In this document: piece by piece, positions 32,369 through 40,214 of the stretch
Numbering within the stretch: position 1 is the stretch's first letter
How the letters are laid out: each line of letters opens with the position of its first letter
From: Catellatospora sp. TT07R-123
GTDB taxonomy: Bacteria; Actinomycetota; Actinomycetes; Mycobacteriales; Micromonosporaceae
Assembly (NCBI RefSeq): GCF_018327705.1
Contig: NZ_BNEM01000002.1
Span: 2,852,001 to 2,916,000 of the forward strand
Direction: 5' to 3'
DNA length: 64,000 nucleotides
The notes under the pieces: model-generated
What the model was told of the DNA's origin: nothing
Seen by the model: the letters and a program-made list of their open reading frames with translations, nothing else
The model's database searches: none
Program-made: the position numbers and the translations under genes

Positions 32369-32962
32369 ATGCGCAAGCTGGCCACCCCCCTCGCCCTCGT
32401 CGCCGCGATCGCGGTGTTCGGCGGCCTGTACGCCGCCACGGGCAGCCTGCTGTGGTCGCCGCTGCTCGCAGCGGCGGCCGCGGTCGGCCTCTACCTGATG
32501 CTCGACGGCCGCACCTCCGCGCAGATCCGCGACGACGAGTACGCCGACGACGCCGACGCCAAGGTGGAGCAGGCGGTCGAGACCGCCCGGAAGATCCGCA
32601 AGCTCAGCAAGGACGTGCACTCGCCGACCGTGCGGCACCTGCTCCAGCAGTCCGCCGACTACGTGCCCGAACTGCTGACCCGGGTCAAGGCGACCGCGCC
32701 GAACACGCTCTACTCCAGCGCCAGCGCGCTGGGGGCGCACCTGCAGAGCCTGCTCGGCGTGGTCACCCAGTACCTCGACATCCAGCGCAACCCGACCTTC
32801 TACCACGACCCGGCGGCCCTGCTGACCGGCGGCGAGGGCGCGGTGCAGCGGTTCACCGACTTCACCATCGACAGCCTGCGGCTGGTCAACCAGGGCGATC
32901 TCGCGCAGTACCAGGCGAACCTGGAGACCGTCGCCCCGCCGAAGCTTCCCCAGCTGGGATAA
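32369..32962 (+). CDS. XpaC-like membrane protein (5-bromo-4-chloroindolyl phosphate hydrolysis family)
   Basis: 197 aa. Two closely spaced N-terminal hydrophobic segments (TPLALVAAIAVFGGLYAATG and SLLWSPLLAAAAAVGLYLML) are followed by a charged helical cytoplasmic domain (AKVEQAVETARKIRKLSKDV, TRVKATAPNTLYSSASALGA). This layout is that of XpaC-family proteins, which are typically encoded next to TelA proteins, as here two genes downstream. The family name comes from an old indicator-dye phenotype and the biochemical role is unknown. It starts 14 bp after the lipoprotein gene. Confidence 0.7.
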   Translation: MRKLATPLALVAAIAVFGGLYAATGSLLWSPLLAAAAAVGLYLMLDGRTSAQIRDDEYADDADAKVEQAVETARKIRKLSKDVHSPTVRHLLQQSADYVPELLTRVKATAPNTLYSSASALGAHLQSLLGVVTQYLDIQRNPTFYHDPAALLTGGEGAVQRFTDFTIDSLRLVNQGDLAQYQANLETVAPPKLPQLG

Positions 32963-32975
32963 GGAGAGCACCGAA

Positions 32976-34127
32976 GTGAGAATGCCGAGCCCCCGATTCC
33001 TCATCGGGCTCGTTCTGGTCCTGGTGGTCTGCGTGGCCACCGCGTACGTCCTGACCCAGCGCGGCAAGTCCGACCCGCCCGGCGCCACCCCCGCGGCGGC
33101 GATCACCGTCACCTGCCTGGGCGGCTCCGAGAAGACCGAGCTCATGGCCGACCCGGAGATCGCCAAGGTGCTCAAGGACAAGTACGGCCTGACCGTCGTC
33201 TACAACCCGCTCGGGTCGTACGACCAGGTCCAGCTGACCGCCGAGCAGCTCGCCGAGCGCAAGGCCGACTGCCTGTGGCCGTCCAGCGCCAGCGCGCAGA
33301 GCGTCTTCGAGAGCCTGCACACCGGCAAGTACCCGCAGTACCGGGCCGAGACCGTGCTCCAGTCCCCCGAGGTGGTCTACGCCGGGCCGCAGGGCACCGA
33401 CGCGCTGGTCAAGGCGGGCATCGTCAGCAAGCGCGGCGACCGCTACTTCATCGTCGACATGAAGAAGCTGCTGCTGGACAACGTGCTCAAGCGCAAGACC
33501 TGGGAGTCGCTGGGCGCGGCCGACCTGCGCGGCCCGATCGCGGTGTCCAGCACCGACGCCGCCAAGTCCAACAGCGGCTTCACCATGGCCCAGCTCCAGC
33601 TCAACATCATCGCCACCGACGACGTCTTCCAGGCCCCCAGCCTGGCCCAGGCGAAGAAGGCGCTGGGCACGGTGCGCGCCGTGTACGACGCGCAGGGCCT
33701 GCAGGCCGCGGGCTCCGACGCCGGGTTCCGGCAGTGGCTGACCCAGGGCGCGGAGTTCCACGCCCCGCTGTACGCCGGCTACGAGAACCAGCTCATCCAG
33801 CTCGTGGTGCAGCTGGGCGCCGACAGCGCCGGCCTGCTCAAGGACGTGCGGGTGCTCTACCCCGACCCCACGATCTACAGCGACCACCCGATCCTGGCGC
33901 TGAACGCCAACGCGATCCGCTTCCTGGACGCCATGAAGGACCCGCAGATCCAGGGCATCGCCTGGCACAAGTACGGCCTGCGCTCAGGTGTCCAGGTCGG
34001 CCTGAGCAAGGCGTCGGACTTCCCGACGCTGGCGCTGGCCGAGCAGATCCGCACCACCACCCCGCCCAACGCCGAGGTGACGCTGGCGCTGCTCGCCTGC
34101 GTACGCGACGCCGGCAAGTGCTCGTAA
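32976..34127 (+). CDS. Membrane-anchored extracellular solute-binding protein
   Basis: 383 aa from GTG 32976, with AAGGAG upstream. One N-terminal membrane helix (FLIGLVLVLVVCVATAYVL) with no lipobox and no clear cleavage site suggests a signal anchor. The body is a type-2 binding-protein fold: ITVTCLGGSEKTELMADPEI, YDQVQLTAEQLAERKADCLW, and IAVSSTDAAKSNSGFTMAQL, which parallels VTNPTQSNSGATVL in the lipoprotein at 30718. The two therefore look like distant paralogues within one operon. The ligand is unknown; the operon lacks its own permease, so a sensory role is as likely as transport. Confidence 0.75.
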   Translation: MRMPSPRFLIGLVLVLVVCVATAYVLTQRGKSDPPGATPAAAITVTCLGGSEKTELMADPEIAKVLKDKYGLTVVYNPLGSYDQVQLTAEQLAERKADCLWPSSASAQSVFESLHTGKYPQYRAETVLQSPEVVYAGPQGTDALVKAGIVSKRGDRYFIVDMKKLLLDNVLKRKTWESLGAADLRGPIAVSSTDAAKSNSGFTMAQLQLNIIATDDVFQAPSLAQAKKALGTVRAVYDAQGLQAAGSDAGFRQWLTQGAEFHAPLYAGYENQLIQLVVQLGADSAGLLKDVRVLYPDPTIYSDHPILALNANAIRFLDAMKDPQIQGIAWHKYGLRSGVQVGLSKASDFPTLALAEQIRTTTPPNAEVTLALLACVRDAGKCS

Positions 34128-34138
34128 GAAGGACGACG

Positions 34139-35443
34139 ATGACTGAGCTTCAGATCGATTTCGGCAACATCACCGGTGCCGCGCAGGAGCCCACGGGAAG
34201 CGCCGACAAGGCCCTGGCCGCGGTCGCCCAGTCGGGCGACCCGCGCCAGCTCGTCTGCGTCGACCTGCTCACCGCGCCCCAGCGCGAGCAGGCGCTGTCG
34301 CTGGCCAGGCAGACCTACCCGCAGATGCTGGCCGACACCGACAAGCTGGCCAACTTCGGCAACGGCGCGATCGACCAGGTCAACACCCAGGTGCAGCGCA
34401 TCTTCCGCGAGGTCGGCCCGGTCAAGATCCCCGAGCTGACCCAGATCATGCACGACATCAACGACCGGATGCGCGACTTCCGCCGCAAGTACGACCCGTC
34501 CGACCCGAAGGTCCGCGAGGCGTTCGACAAGTTCATGGACGCGGTCAAGGGCATCTTCCGCAAGGGCCGCGACCTGGTCGAGATGCTGTTCGAGGAGGCG
34601 CGCTCGGTCGAGCAGCAGCTCGACCGCATCGCCGGCACCCTGGTCGAGAAGCAGCAGCAGCTCAAGCGCAACGTGGTGCTCTGCGACGAGCTGTACAAGG
34701 CCAACGAGGCCGCGATCGGCCAGCTCGTCGGCGTCATCGCCGTGATGGAGCTGGTGCGCGACCTGGCGCTGGAGGAGGCCAAGTCGATCAAGATCGACCC
34801 GGCCGACCTCGACAAGCGGGACAAGGAGGAGCGCCTGGCCCGGGTGACCGAGTTCATCCAGGCCATCGAGGTGCGCATCAACGAGTACCAGCAGCGGCTG
34901 TTCGTCGCCTGGTCGACCTCGCCGCAGGTGCGCAACATCCGCTCGCTGCACTACGGGCTCGGCCAGCGCCTCGCGCTGCTGGTCAACCTGACCATCCCGA
35001 CCATGAAGCTGACCATCGCCCAGTGGGGCCTGCTGCTGCAGGCCAACCAGGCCGCCGCGATGCAGCAGGCGGTGGCCGACGGCGCCAACGAGGTGCTCTC
35101 GGCGTACGCCCACGCCGCCGGTTCCGCCGTGCCGCAGATCGCCAAGCTCATCCAGACCCCGACCATCCGCCCCGACACCATCCTGGAGGTGGCCGCCTCG
35201 ATCGACGCCCAGGCCAAGGGCATCGAGGAGGCGGTGCGGTTCGGCCAGCAGGCCCGCGCCGAGGTGGTGTCGGCGATCGTCACCGCGCAGGAGTCGATGT
35301 CGGCGAGCTCGCAGCAGCTCAGCCGCAACGTCGTCGACCTGGTGACCCGGGCCGCCAAGCCGCTGGAGCTGCCCGCGGCCCCGGCCCTGCCCGCCTCGAT
35401 CCTGGAGCAGGCCCCGGCCCTGGTCCCCCGCCAGCCCGCCTGA
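34139..35443 (+). CDS. TelA-like toxic-anion-resistance family protein
   Basis: 434 aa, cytoplasmic, almost wholly alpha-helical with long charged coiled-coil stretches. The family core is visible: KIPELTQIMHDINDRMRDFR, KGIFRKGRDLVEMLFEEARS, AIGQLVGVIAVMELVRDLAL, LFVAWSTSPQVRNIRSLHYG, LALLVNLTIPTMKLTIAQWG. TelA proteins are linked to tellurite and envelope-stress tolerance and often accompany XpaC and VWA proteins; the mechanism is not known. It is last in the operon, 12 bp after the binding protein, with a strong hairpin downstream. I infer that it receives a signal through the XpaC-like membrane protein. Confidence 0.85.
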   Translation: MTELQIDFGNITGAAQEPTGSADKALAAVAQSGDPRQLVCVDLLTAPQREQALSLARQTYPQMLADTDKLANFGNGAIDQVNTQVQRIFREVGPVKIPELTQIMHDINDRMRDFRRKYDPSDPKVREAFDKFMDAVKGIFRKGRDLVEMLFEEARSVEQQLDRIAGTLVEKQQQLKRNVVLCDELYKANEAAIGQLVGVIAVMELVRDLALEEAKSIKIDPADLDKRDKEERLARVTEFIQAIEVRINEYQQRLFVAWSTSPQVRNIRSLHYGLGQRLALLVNLTIPTMKLTIAQWGLLLQANQAAAMQQAVADGANEVLSAYAHAAGSAVPQIAKLIQTPTIRPDTILEVAASIDAQAKGIEEAVRFGQQARAEVVSAIVTAQESMSASSQQLSRNVVDLVTRAAKPLELPAAPALPASILEQAPALVPRQPA

Positions 35444-35461
35444 CCCACCCGCCCGCCCGAC

Positions 35462-35492
35462 CGGCCCGTCCCCGACCACCGGGGACGGGCCG
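35462..35492 (+). terminator. Terminator of the VWA/TelA operon
   Basis: CGGCCCGTCCCC pairs with GGGGACGGGCCG across a short loop, 18 bp after the telA-like stop. Confidence 0.65.
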
Positions 35493-35498
35493 CTTCCT

Positions 35499-35565
35499 GC
35501 TCAAGTTGCCGGGCAATCGGGCGTATCTTGGACCCGCTTACGCCCGATTGCCCGGCAACTTGAGC
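35499..35565. repeat. Perfect 27-bp palindrome (palindrome A)
   Basis: 35499-35525 and 35539-35565 are exact reverse complements, with a 13-nt loop. The inner core AGTTGCCGGGCAATCGGGCG is identical to one in palindrome B at 38137-38156. It lies between convergent genes, beyond an ordinary terminator, so it is not needed for termination. Confidence 0.9.
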
Positions 35566-35578
35566 GCCGCTCCCCCGC

Positions 35579-35917
35579 TCAGCCCTTCACGTAGGACAGC
35601 TTCTCGGCGACCAGGCCGCCCCGGACCCTGACGACGTCCACCCCGCGCACGTGGCCGGTGCCCCAGTCGTAGCGCCAGCGCTGCACCACCAGGTCACCCG
35701 AGACGGTCAGCTCCTCGATGTCGAACCGGCCACCCAGCTGTAAGAACACCGGCAGCCAGGCCTCGCGCACCTCGTCGCGGCCCTCGAACCGCCGCCCGTC
35801 GGGCGCCGGATCCGTGCTCTCGAACACGACGTCATGCGTACACAGGTCGAGTGCCGCCTCGATGTCGTGGCCGTTCCACGCCGCGTTGAAGGCGTCCATC
35901 AGCCCGAGCGCGTCCAT
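35579..35917 (-). CDS. SnoaL/NTF2-like protein
   Basis: 112 aa. The cone-shaped NTF2 fold is suggested by MDAFNAAWNGHDIEAALDLC (helix 1 and 2), HDVVFESTDPAPDGRRFEGR, EVREAWLPVF and the C-terminal sheet RWRYDWGTGHVRGVDVVRVR. Such proteins are isomerases, hydrolases or binding proteins for small hydrophobic ligands. The protein is a single domain, and no partner gene points to a substrate. It starts at ATG 35917; a GGAGT sequence lies upstream. It converges on the TelA-like operon. Confidence 0.82.
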   Translation of the reverse strand: MDALGLMDAFNAAWNGHDIEAALDLCTHDVVFESTDPAPDGRRFEGRDEVREAWLPVFLQLGGRFDIEELTVSGDLVVQRWRYDWGTGHVRGVDVVRVRGGLVAEKLSYVKG

Positions 35918-35971
35918 GTTCCGACTCCTTCACGCCGTTGACGTGCGCAGATAATCGTTTGCCGGTGAACC

Positions 35972-35977
35972 TAGGGT
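35972..35977 (+). promoter_or_regulatory. -10 box of leaderless promoter
   Basis: TAGGGT with exactly 7 nt to ATG 35985; no Shine-Dalgarno sequence is visible. Confidence 0.55.
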
Positions 35978-35984
35978 AGGCCTC

Positions 35985-36470
35985 ATGGAGCCGATCACCG
36001 TTCCCGCCATCCGCGCGTCCTTCGTCAACTGCACCAAGGGCGAGGCCCAGCGGATGGCCGTGCCGAAGGATCTCGCGACCCGGCCGTGGGACGACCTCGA
36101 CTACCTCGGCTGGCGCGACCCCGCTACCGAAGACCGCGCCTACCTGGTCTTCCCGTCCCCGACCGGGCTGATCGGCGCGGCACTGCGGGTCTCCCAGCAG
36201 TCCGGGCTCATGCGGCGCAGCGTGTGCACCCTCTGCCTGACCTCCCACGAGGGCGACGGCGTCGCGCTGATGACCGCCCGGCTGGCCGGAGCCGGCGGGC
36301 GGCAGGGGAACTCGGCGGGGCTCTACCTCTGCGCCGACCTGGCCTGCTCGCTCTACCTGCGCGGCAAGAAGGCCGCCGGGCGGCCCATCGGGGAGACGCT
36401 CGACCTCGACGAAAAGGTCCAGCGCCTCACCACCAACCTCGCCGCATTCCTTGCCAGGGTGACGGGCTGA
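35985..36470 (+). CDS. FBP-domain zinc-finger protein (FusB-like elongation-factor-G-binding family)
   Basis: 161 aa. An N-terminal helical part (IRASFVNCTKGEAQRMAVPK) leads to a treble-clef zinc-binding domain with C81-x2-C84 and C116-x4-C121 (RRSVCTLCLTSHEGDGVALM, GLYLCADLACSLYLRGKK). This is the C-terminal fold of FusB/FBP proteins, which bind elongation factor G and free stalled ribosomes. The chromosomal actinobacterial copies are usually housekeeping or stress proteins rather than fusidic-acid determinants. The gene appears leaderless and monocistronic. Confidence 0.82.
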   Translation: MEPITVPAIRASFVNCTKGEAQRMAVPKDLATRPWDDLDYLGWRDPATEDRAYLVFPSPTGLIGAALRVSQQSGLMRRSVCTLCLTSHEGDGVALMTARLAGAGGRQGNSAGLYLCADLACSLYLRGKKAAGRPIGETLDLDEKVQRLTTNLAAFLARVTG

Positions 36471-36496
36471 CCGCCCTCCCCCCGCCGGGTCTGCGT

Positions 36497-36556
36497 GCAG
36501 TTTCGGGGAAACTGCACGAAACTCGGCCGCGATTGCGGCACTTTCCCCGAAACTGC
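36497..36556. repeat. Imperfect palindrome (palindrome C)
   Basis: GCAGTTTCGGGGAAA (36497-36511) pairs exactly with 36542-36556; one mismatch is followed by three more inner pairs. The 15-bp arm is the same sequence as in palindrome D at 49907, about 13 kb away. It lies between convergent genes. Confidence 0.85.
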
Positions 36557-36578
36557 TGGATGGTCGGCCGCGCTGGGC

Positions 36579-37046
36579 TCAGCGCCCGCGCGCCAGCTCG
36601 TGTGACATGACCCGGCGCATGGCGGCGACCACGACCCGGGGCTCGAACCTGGCACCGGCCGAGGCCTCCGCCTGGAACAGGGCATACGCCATGCGCTCCG
36701 GCGGCGCGGTGCGCAGCACCGCGACCAGCCACGCCTCCAGCAGCGTCGGATCCTCGGGCAGCACCAGCGCGGCTGGATCCGGCACCTGCACCGCCGGCTC
36801 GGGCGGCAGCGGCTCAGCCGCCGAGGCGTAGCGGCCCGGCGGCAGCCCGACCCGGTACGGATGCACGCACGTCGGCACCCCCGTCGCCACGTCGGCCCGC
36901 CAGCCGAGCTCCGGCCGGTAGCTGCTCTCCGGGCCCGGCCGGGGCGCGACGTCGAACGCGCCGGAGCGCAGCAGCTGCGCCGGGCAGACCGCGCAGGTCG
37001 CGGCCAGCACCTCCTCCGGCGGGACGTACTGCTCCTCGGCGGCCAT
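36579..37046 (-). CDS. Uncharacterised cytoplasmic protein
   Basis: 155 aa from ATG 37046; a TACGCT box 6 nt upstream on the minus strand suggests a leaderless start. The protein has a paired-Cys segment (LAATCAVCPAQLL) and a third Cys (TGVPTCVHPYRVGLPPG) that might bind a metal, then a helical C-terminal half (DPTLLEAWLVAVLRTAPPER, EPRVVVAAMRRVMSHELARG). No signal peptide or membrane helix. I do not recognise the family. Only 43 bp separate its start from the divergent YchJ-like gene, so the promoters must overlap. Confidence 0.65.
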   Translation of the reverse strand: MAAEEQYVPPEEVLAATCAVCPAQLLRSGAFDVAPRPGPESSYRPELGWRADVATGVPTCVHPYRVGLPPGRYASAAEPLPPEPAVQVPDPAALVLPEDPTLLEAWLVAVLRTAPPERMAYALFQAEASAGARFEPRVVVAAMRRVMSHELARGR

Positions 37047-37089
37047 CCCCGCAGCGTAGAGCAGCCGCCCGGTACGGGACGATGGACGC

Positions 37090-37488
37090 ATGGCCCGCAA
37101 CCGTCCGCAGTCCGACACCGCCCCCTGCCCCTGCGGATACGGCCCGCCCTACGCCGAATGCTGCGGCCGCTGGCACGGATCCACCGACCCGGCCCCCACC
37201 GCCGAGCTGCTGATGCGCTCGCGATACACGGCCTTCGTCCGCGGCGACACGGCGTACCTGCTGCGCACCTGGCACCCCCGCACCCGCCCGCGCACCCTGG
37301 ACCTGTCCGACAGCCCGCGCTACACCCGCCTGGAGGTCTTCGAGACCACCGGCGGCAGCATGTTCGAGTCCGAGGGCACCGTCCGCTTCGCCGCCCACTA
37401 CGTCGACGGCGGCCACCCCGGCGTCCTGCGCGAACACAGCACCTTCACCCGCGAGCACGGCCACTGGCGCTACGTCGGCCCGCGCTGA
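37090..37488 (+). CDS. YchJ-like protein (UPF0225 family)
   Basis: 132 aa. A SEC-C-type zinc motif opens the protein: C13-P-C15-G...Y-A-E-C24-C25-G-R-W-H. It is followed by the family-typical APTAELLMRSRYTAFVRGDT and YLLRTWHPRTRP. The C-terminal part is an NTF2-like fold (GTVRFAAHYVDGGHPGVLRE). The Cys cluster and core are complete and the length fits single-domain members. The role is not established. It is divergent from the uncharacterised gene ending at 36579, with a very short shared control region. Confidence 0.9.
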   Translation: MARNRPQSDTAPCPCGYGPPYAECCGRWHGSTDPAPTAELLMRSRYTAFVRGDTAYLLRTWHPRTRPRTLDLSDSPRYTRLEVFETTGGSMFESEGTVRFAAHYVDGGHPGVLREHSTFTREHGHWRYVGPR

Positions 37489-37498
37489 CGCCACCAGG

Positions 37499-37543
37499 CC
37501 GGGGCGGCCCGGCCCTGCGGAGAGCAGGGTCGGACCGCCCCGG
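37499..37543. terminator. Bidirectional hairpin between convergent genes
   Basis: CCGGGGCGG (37499-37507) pairs with CCGCCCCGG (37535-37543), enclosing an inner CCCTGC/GCAGGG stem. Confidence 0.55.
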
Positions 37544-37558
37544 CGGACCGGACCGTGA

Positions 37559-37969
37559 TCAGGCGAAGTAGTAGATCGTCGGGCTGTTCACGTAGGTGAT
37601 GTAGTTCCAGTTGCAGTCGTAGTAGTTCACCCGGGTGTAGGCGCTCTGGGCGTAGGACGGAGCGCTCGCGACCGAGACGCGGATGGGGCCGTAGTGCCCG
37701 GACCGGATCTCGTACGTCCCGGTGGTGGTGGACGCCTTGCCGTTGATGTACATCAGCAGCACGGCCTTGCGGCACCCGTGGTCGACCAGGGCGTAGAAGT
37801 CGGCGTGCAGGGTGCCGCCGCCGTCGTTGGTGAAGCTGATGCACGGCCGCAGGTCGTAGGAACCGGTCTTGCAACCGCCGCCCGACGCTGCCTCGGCCGG
37901 TCCCGGCACGAACAGGATGGCCGACGCCACCGCCACGACCAGCGCGGCGACCCTTCTGGACATTCTCAT
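37559..37969 (-). CDS. Small secreted protein of unknown function
   Basis: 136 aa. A signal peptide (RRVAALVVAVASAILFVPGP, cleavage near AEA-AS) is followed by a mature domain of about 108 residues with four Cys (GGGCKTGSY, DLRPCISF, DHGCRKAV, YYDCNWNY) that could form two disulfides. It is Tyr/Ser/Thr-rich and beta-like, with no catalytic motif. A GGGGAG site lies 6 nt before ATG 37969. I do not recognise the family. A long palindrome (B) lies upstream in the shared region. Confidence 0.7.
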   Translation of the reverse strand: MRMSRRVAALVVAVASAILFVPGPAEAASGGGCKTGSYDLRPCISFTNDGGGTLHADFYALVDHGCRKAVLLMYINGKASTTTGTYEIRSGHYGPIRVSVASAPSYAQSAYTRVNYYDCNWNYITYVNSPTIYYFA

Positions 37970-38124
37970 AGAGCTCTCCCCGTAGAACGGCGGGACCTAT
38001 GCGCGTCCCCGCCCGATCGGCGTTCACGGTCTTCCTGACCGCTGCGAGAAGTCTGCGAGAACGCGCTTATCCGGATGCTTGCCATCCACTTGCGACGATG
38101 ATGAGGCTGGTGGGGTGGCGGGCT

Positions 38125-38205
38125 CAAGATCTGCGGAGTTGCCGGGCAATCGGGCGAATGAAGCCACCGCTTTCGCCCAGTTGCCCGGCAACTCCGCAGA
38201 TCTTG
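38125..38205. repeat. Near-perfect 34-bp palindrome (palindrome B)
   Basis: 38125-38158 and 38172-38205 are reverse complements at 32 of 34 positions, with a 13-nt loop. The 20-bp core AGTTGCCGGGCAATCGGGCG is shared exactly with palindrome A. It lies in the 315-bp gene-free stretch between the divergent starts at 37969 and 38285, which otherwise shows only promoter-like sequence. Confidence 0.9.
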
Positions 38206-38271
38206 GCCGGGCTCGGCCGGGCCTGGGGCCGGTGGGTGAGCGGGAGAGGGTGGTGGATTGCCGGAGGCCGT

Positions 38272-38277
38272 TATTCT
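38272..38277 (+). promoter_or_regulatory. -10 box of leaderless promoter
   Basis: TATTCT with exactly 7 nt to ATG 38285. This fixes the start downstream of the longer open frame. Confidence 0.55.
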
Positions 38278-38284
38278 GCTGCGC

Positions 38285-38731
38285 ATGATGCTGGGTGACG
38301 GGGCAGAGCCGGACGAGCCCGAGCCGCCGCGACGCCCCTGGCTGCCTCGGCGCGCGCTGCACGCCGTCGCCGCCGTGACCATGGCGGCTTTCTACGGGAA
38401 CCTCCTCGCCCTGCTGTACGCGGGCGGCTCGGTGCACCACCCCGGGGCCTGGTCCATGATCCCGTTCGGATGCGCCCTGCTGGGGATCGCGGTGCTGTAC
38501 GCGAACGGGGTCCGGGTGCCGCTGCCGATGCTGGAGCCGACCTCGACCCGCCGGACCCGGGTGCTGTGGATCGCGGGGATCGCCGCTGCCGCCCTGCTGA
38601 TCTCGTGGCCGGTGTTCCTCGGTTTCGGCAGTCCGGCCCGACCGCTCCACGGGTTGCGCAACCTGGCGCTGACCGCCGCCGTGGTGGTCGTGGTCTCGGC
38701 CCTGGCCAAGCTCTGGCGGCGGTTGCCCTAG
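38285..38731 (+). CDS. Small four-helix membrane protein of unknown function
   Basis: 148 aa. After an acidic, Pro-rich start (GDGAEPDEPEPPRRP) come four hydrophobic segments (AVAAVTMAAFYGNLLALLYA, MIPFGCALLGIAVLY, VLWIAGIAAAALLISWPVFL, LALTAAVVVVVSALAKLW). There is no motif for transport or catalysis. It is monocistronic, from a leaderless promoter. A symmetrical hairpin separates it from the converging beta-glucosidase operon. Confidence 0.65.
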   Translation: MMLGDGAEPDEPEPPRRPWLPRRALHAVAAVTMAAFYGNLLALLYAGGSVHHPGAWSMIPFGCALLGIAVLYANGVRVPLPMLEPTSTRRTRVLWIAGIAAAALLISWPVFLGFGSPARPLHGLRNLALTAAVVVVVSALAKLWRRLP

Positions 38732-38776
38732 CCCTTCCGGTCGATGCGCGGCAGGCGCCGCTGATGCTGCGATGGG

Positions 38777-38810
38777 CACGTGGGGGAGGGCCGCTCCCCT
38801 CCCCCACGTG
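38777..38810. terminator. Bidirectional terminator
   Basis: A perfect 14-bp stem, CACGTGGGGGAGGG with CCCTCCCCCACGTG, and a 6-nt loop, between convergent genes. Confidence 0.75.
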
Positions 38811-38825
38811 AGTCACGTACCGCCG

Positions 38826-40214
38826 TCAGTCCAGGCCGTTGCGGCCGATGACGGCGGCGTACCAGCGGGCGCTGTCCTTCAGGGTGCGCCGCTGGGTGTC
38901 GTAGTCGACGTGCACGATGCCGAAGCGCTTGCCGTACCCGTAGCCCCACTCGTAGTTGTCCAGCAGCGACCACGCGAGATAGCCGCGGATGTCGGCGCCC
39001 TCGGCCATGGCCGAGTGGACCGCGCGCAGGTGCCCGTCGAGGAACCCGATCCGGTCGGTGTCGGCGACCCGGTCCCCGACCAGGACGTCGTCGTACGCGG
39101 CACCGTTCTCGGTGATCATCATCGGGGTGCCGGGGTAGCGTTCCGACAGCCACAGGAGCAGCTCGTAGAAGGACGACGGGTCGACCGGCCAGTCCATCGC
39201 GGTGACGGGCAGGTCCTGGGCGACGTACTCGGCGCCCTCGGTGCCCGGGTTGGCCGGTCCGGCGTCGACGCCGAGCGCGGCCCGGACCCGGGCCGGCTGG
39301 TAGTAGTTCACGCCGAGCAGGTCGATCGGGCTGGCGATGATCGCGTCGTCGCCGGGGTGGAGGGCGTGGTCGGCGCCGAAGCGCCGGAACAGCGCCAGCA
39401 TGTCGTCCGGGTAGGCGCCGCGCAGCACCGGGTCCAGCCACAGACGGTTGTGCAGGCCCTCGATGAGGTGCACCGCCGCGAGGTCGTGCGGGTCGGCCGG
39501 GTCGTCGGGGCGTACGCGGGCGAGGTTCAGGGTCAGCGACACCTCCCGCGCTCCCCCGGCCCGCAGCGCCCGCACCGACAGCCCGTGCCCGAGCAGCAGG
39601 TGGTGGACGGCCTCGAACGCGGCCTTCGGGTCCTCGCGGCCGGGCGCGTGCACGCCGGCCGCGTAGCCGAGGAACGCCGAGCACCACGGCTCGTTCAGCG
39701 TGGTCCACGTCGCGACGCGGTCGCCGAGCCGGGCCACGGCCGCGGCCGCCAGGTCCGCCAGGTAGTAGGCCGTGTCGCGGTTGGTCCAGCCGCCCCGGTC
39801 CTCCAGGACCTGCGGCAGGTCCCAGTGGTAGAGGGTGGCCATGGGCGAGATGCCCTCGGCCAGCAGCTCGTCGACGAGCCGGTCGTAGAAGTCCAGGCCG
39901 CGGGAGTTGACCGGGCCGGAGCCGTCCGGCTTGACGCGCGGCCAGGCGATCGAGAAGCGGTACGTCCCGATGCCGAGCCCCTTCATCAGCGCCACGTCGT
40001 CGCGGTAGCGGTGGTAGTGGTCGCAGGCCACGTCACCCGTGTGCCCCTCGAAGACCTTCCCGGGGGTACGCGCGAACGTGTCCCAGATCGACGGCGTGCG
40101 CCCGTCCTCGTGCGCCGCCCCCTCGATCTGGTACGACGCCGTGGCCGCGCCCCACCGGAAGCCTTCCGGGAACCGCAGCGCGCTGCCGAGCTGTGCTGGT
40201 GCGACGGCGGTCAC
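38826..40214 (-). CDS. GH1 beta-glucosidase
   Basis: 462 aa from GTG 40214, overlapping the permease stop (GTGA). A retaining family-1 glycosidase with acid/base E175 (TTLNEPW) and nucleophile E369 (ITENGA). Other GH1 landmarks are FRWGAATASYQIEGA near the N-terminus, YRFSIAWPR, LYHWDLPQ and WSLLDNYEWGYGY. There is no signal peptide, so it cleaves imported beta-glucosides such as cellobiose inside the cell. It is the last gene of a binder-permease-permease-glucosidase operon, the same order as cebEFG-bglC of streptomycetes. Confidence 0.95.
   Translation of the reverse strand: MTAVAPAQLGSALRFPEGFRWGAATASYQIEGAAHEDGRTPSIWDTFARTPGKVFEGHTGDVACDHYHRYRDDVALMKGLGIGTYRFSIAWPRVKPDGSGPVNSRGLDFYDRLVDELLAEGISPMATLYHWDLPQVLEDRGGWTNRDTAYYLADLAAAAVARLGDRVATWTTLNEPWCSAFLGYAAGVHAPGREDPKAAFEAVHHLLLGHGLSVRALRAGGAREVSLTLNLARVRPDDPADPHDLAAVHLIEGLHNRLWLDPVLRGAYPDDMLALFRRFGADHALHPGDDAIIASPIDLLGVNYYQPARVRAALGVDAGPANPGTEGAEYVAQDLPVTAMDWPVDPSSFYELLLWLSERYPGTPMMITENGAAYDDVLVGDRVADTDRIGFLDGHLRAVHSAMAEGADIRGYLAWSLLDNYEWGYGYGKRFGIVHVDYDTQRRTLKDSARWYAAVIGRNGLD

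Noticed and set aside
35462..35565. Treating both hairpins after the TelA-like gene as terminators
   Set aside because: The first hairpin suffices as a terminator. The second is a 27-bp perfect palindrome whose core recurs at 38137, so it is better classed as a repeat element.
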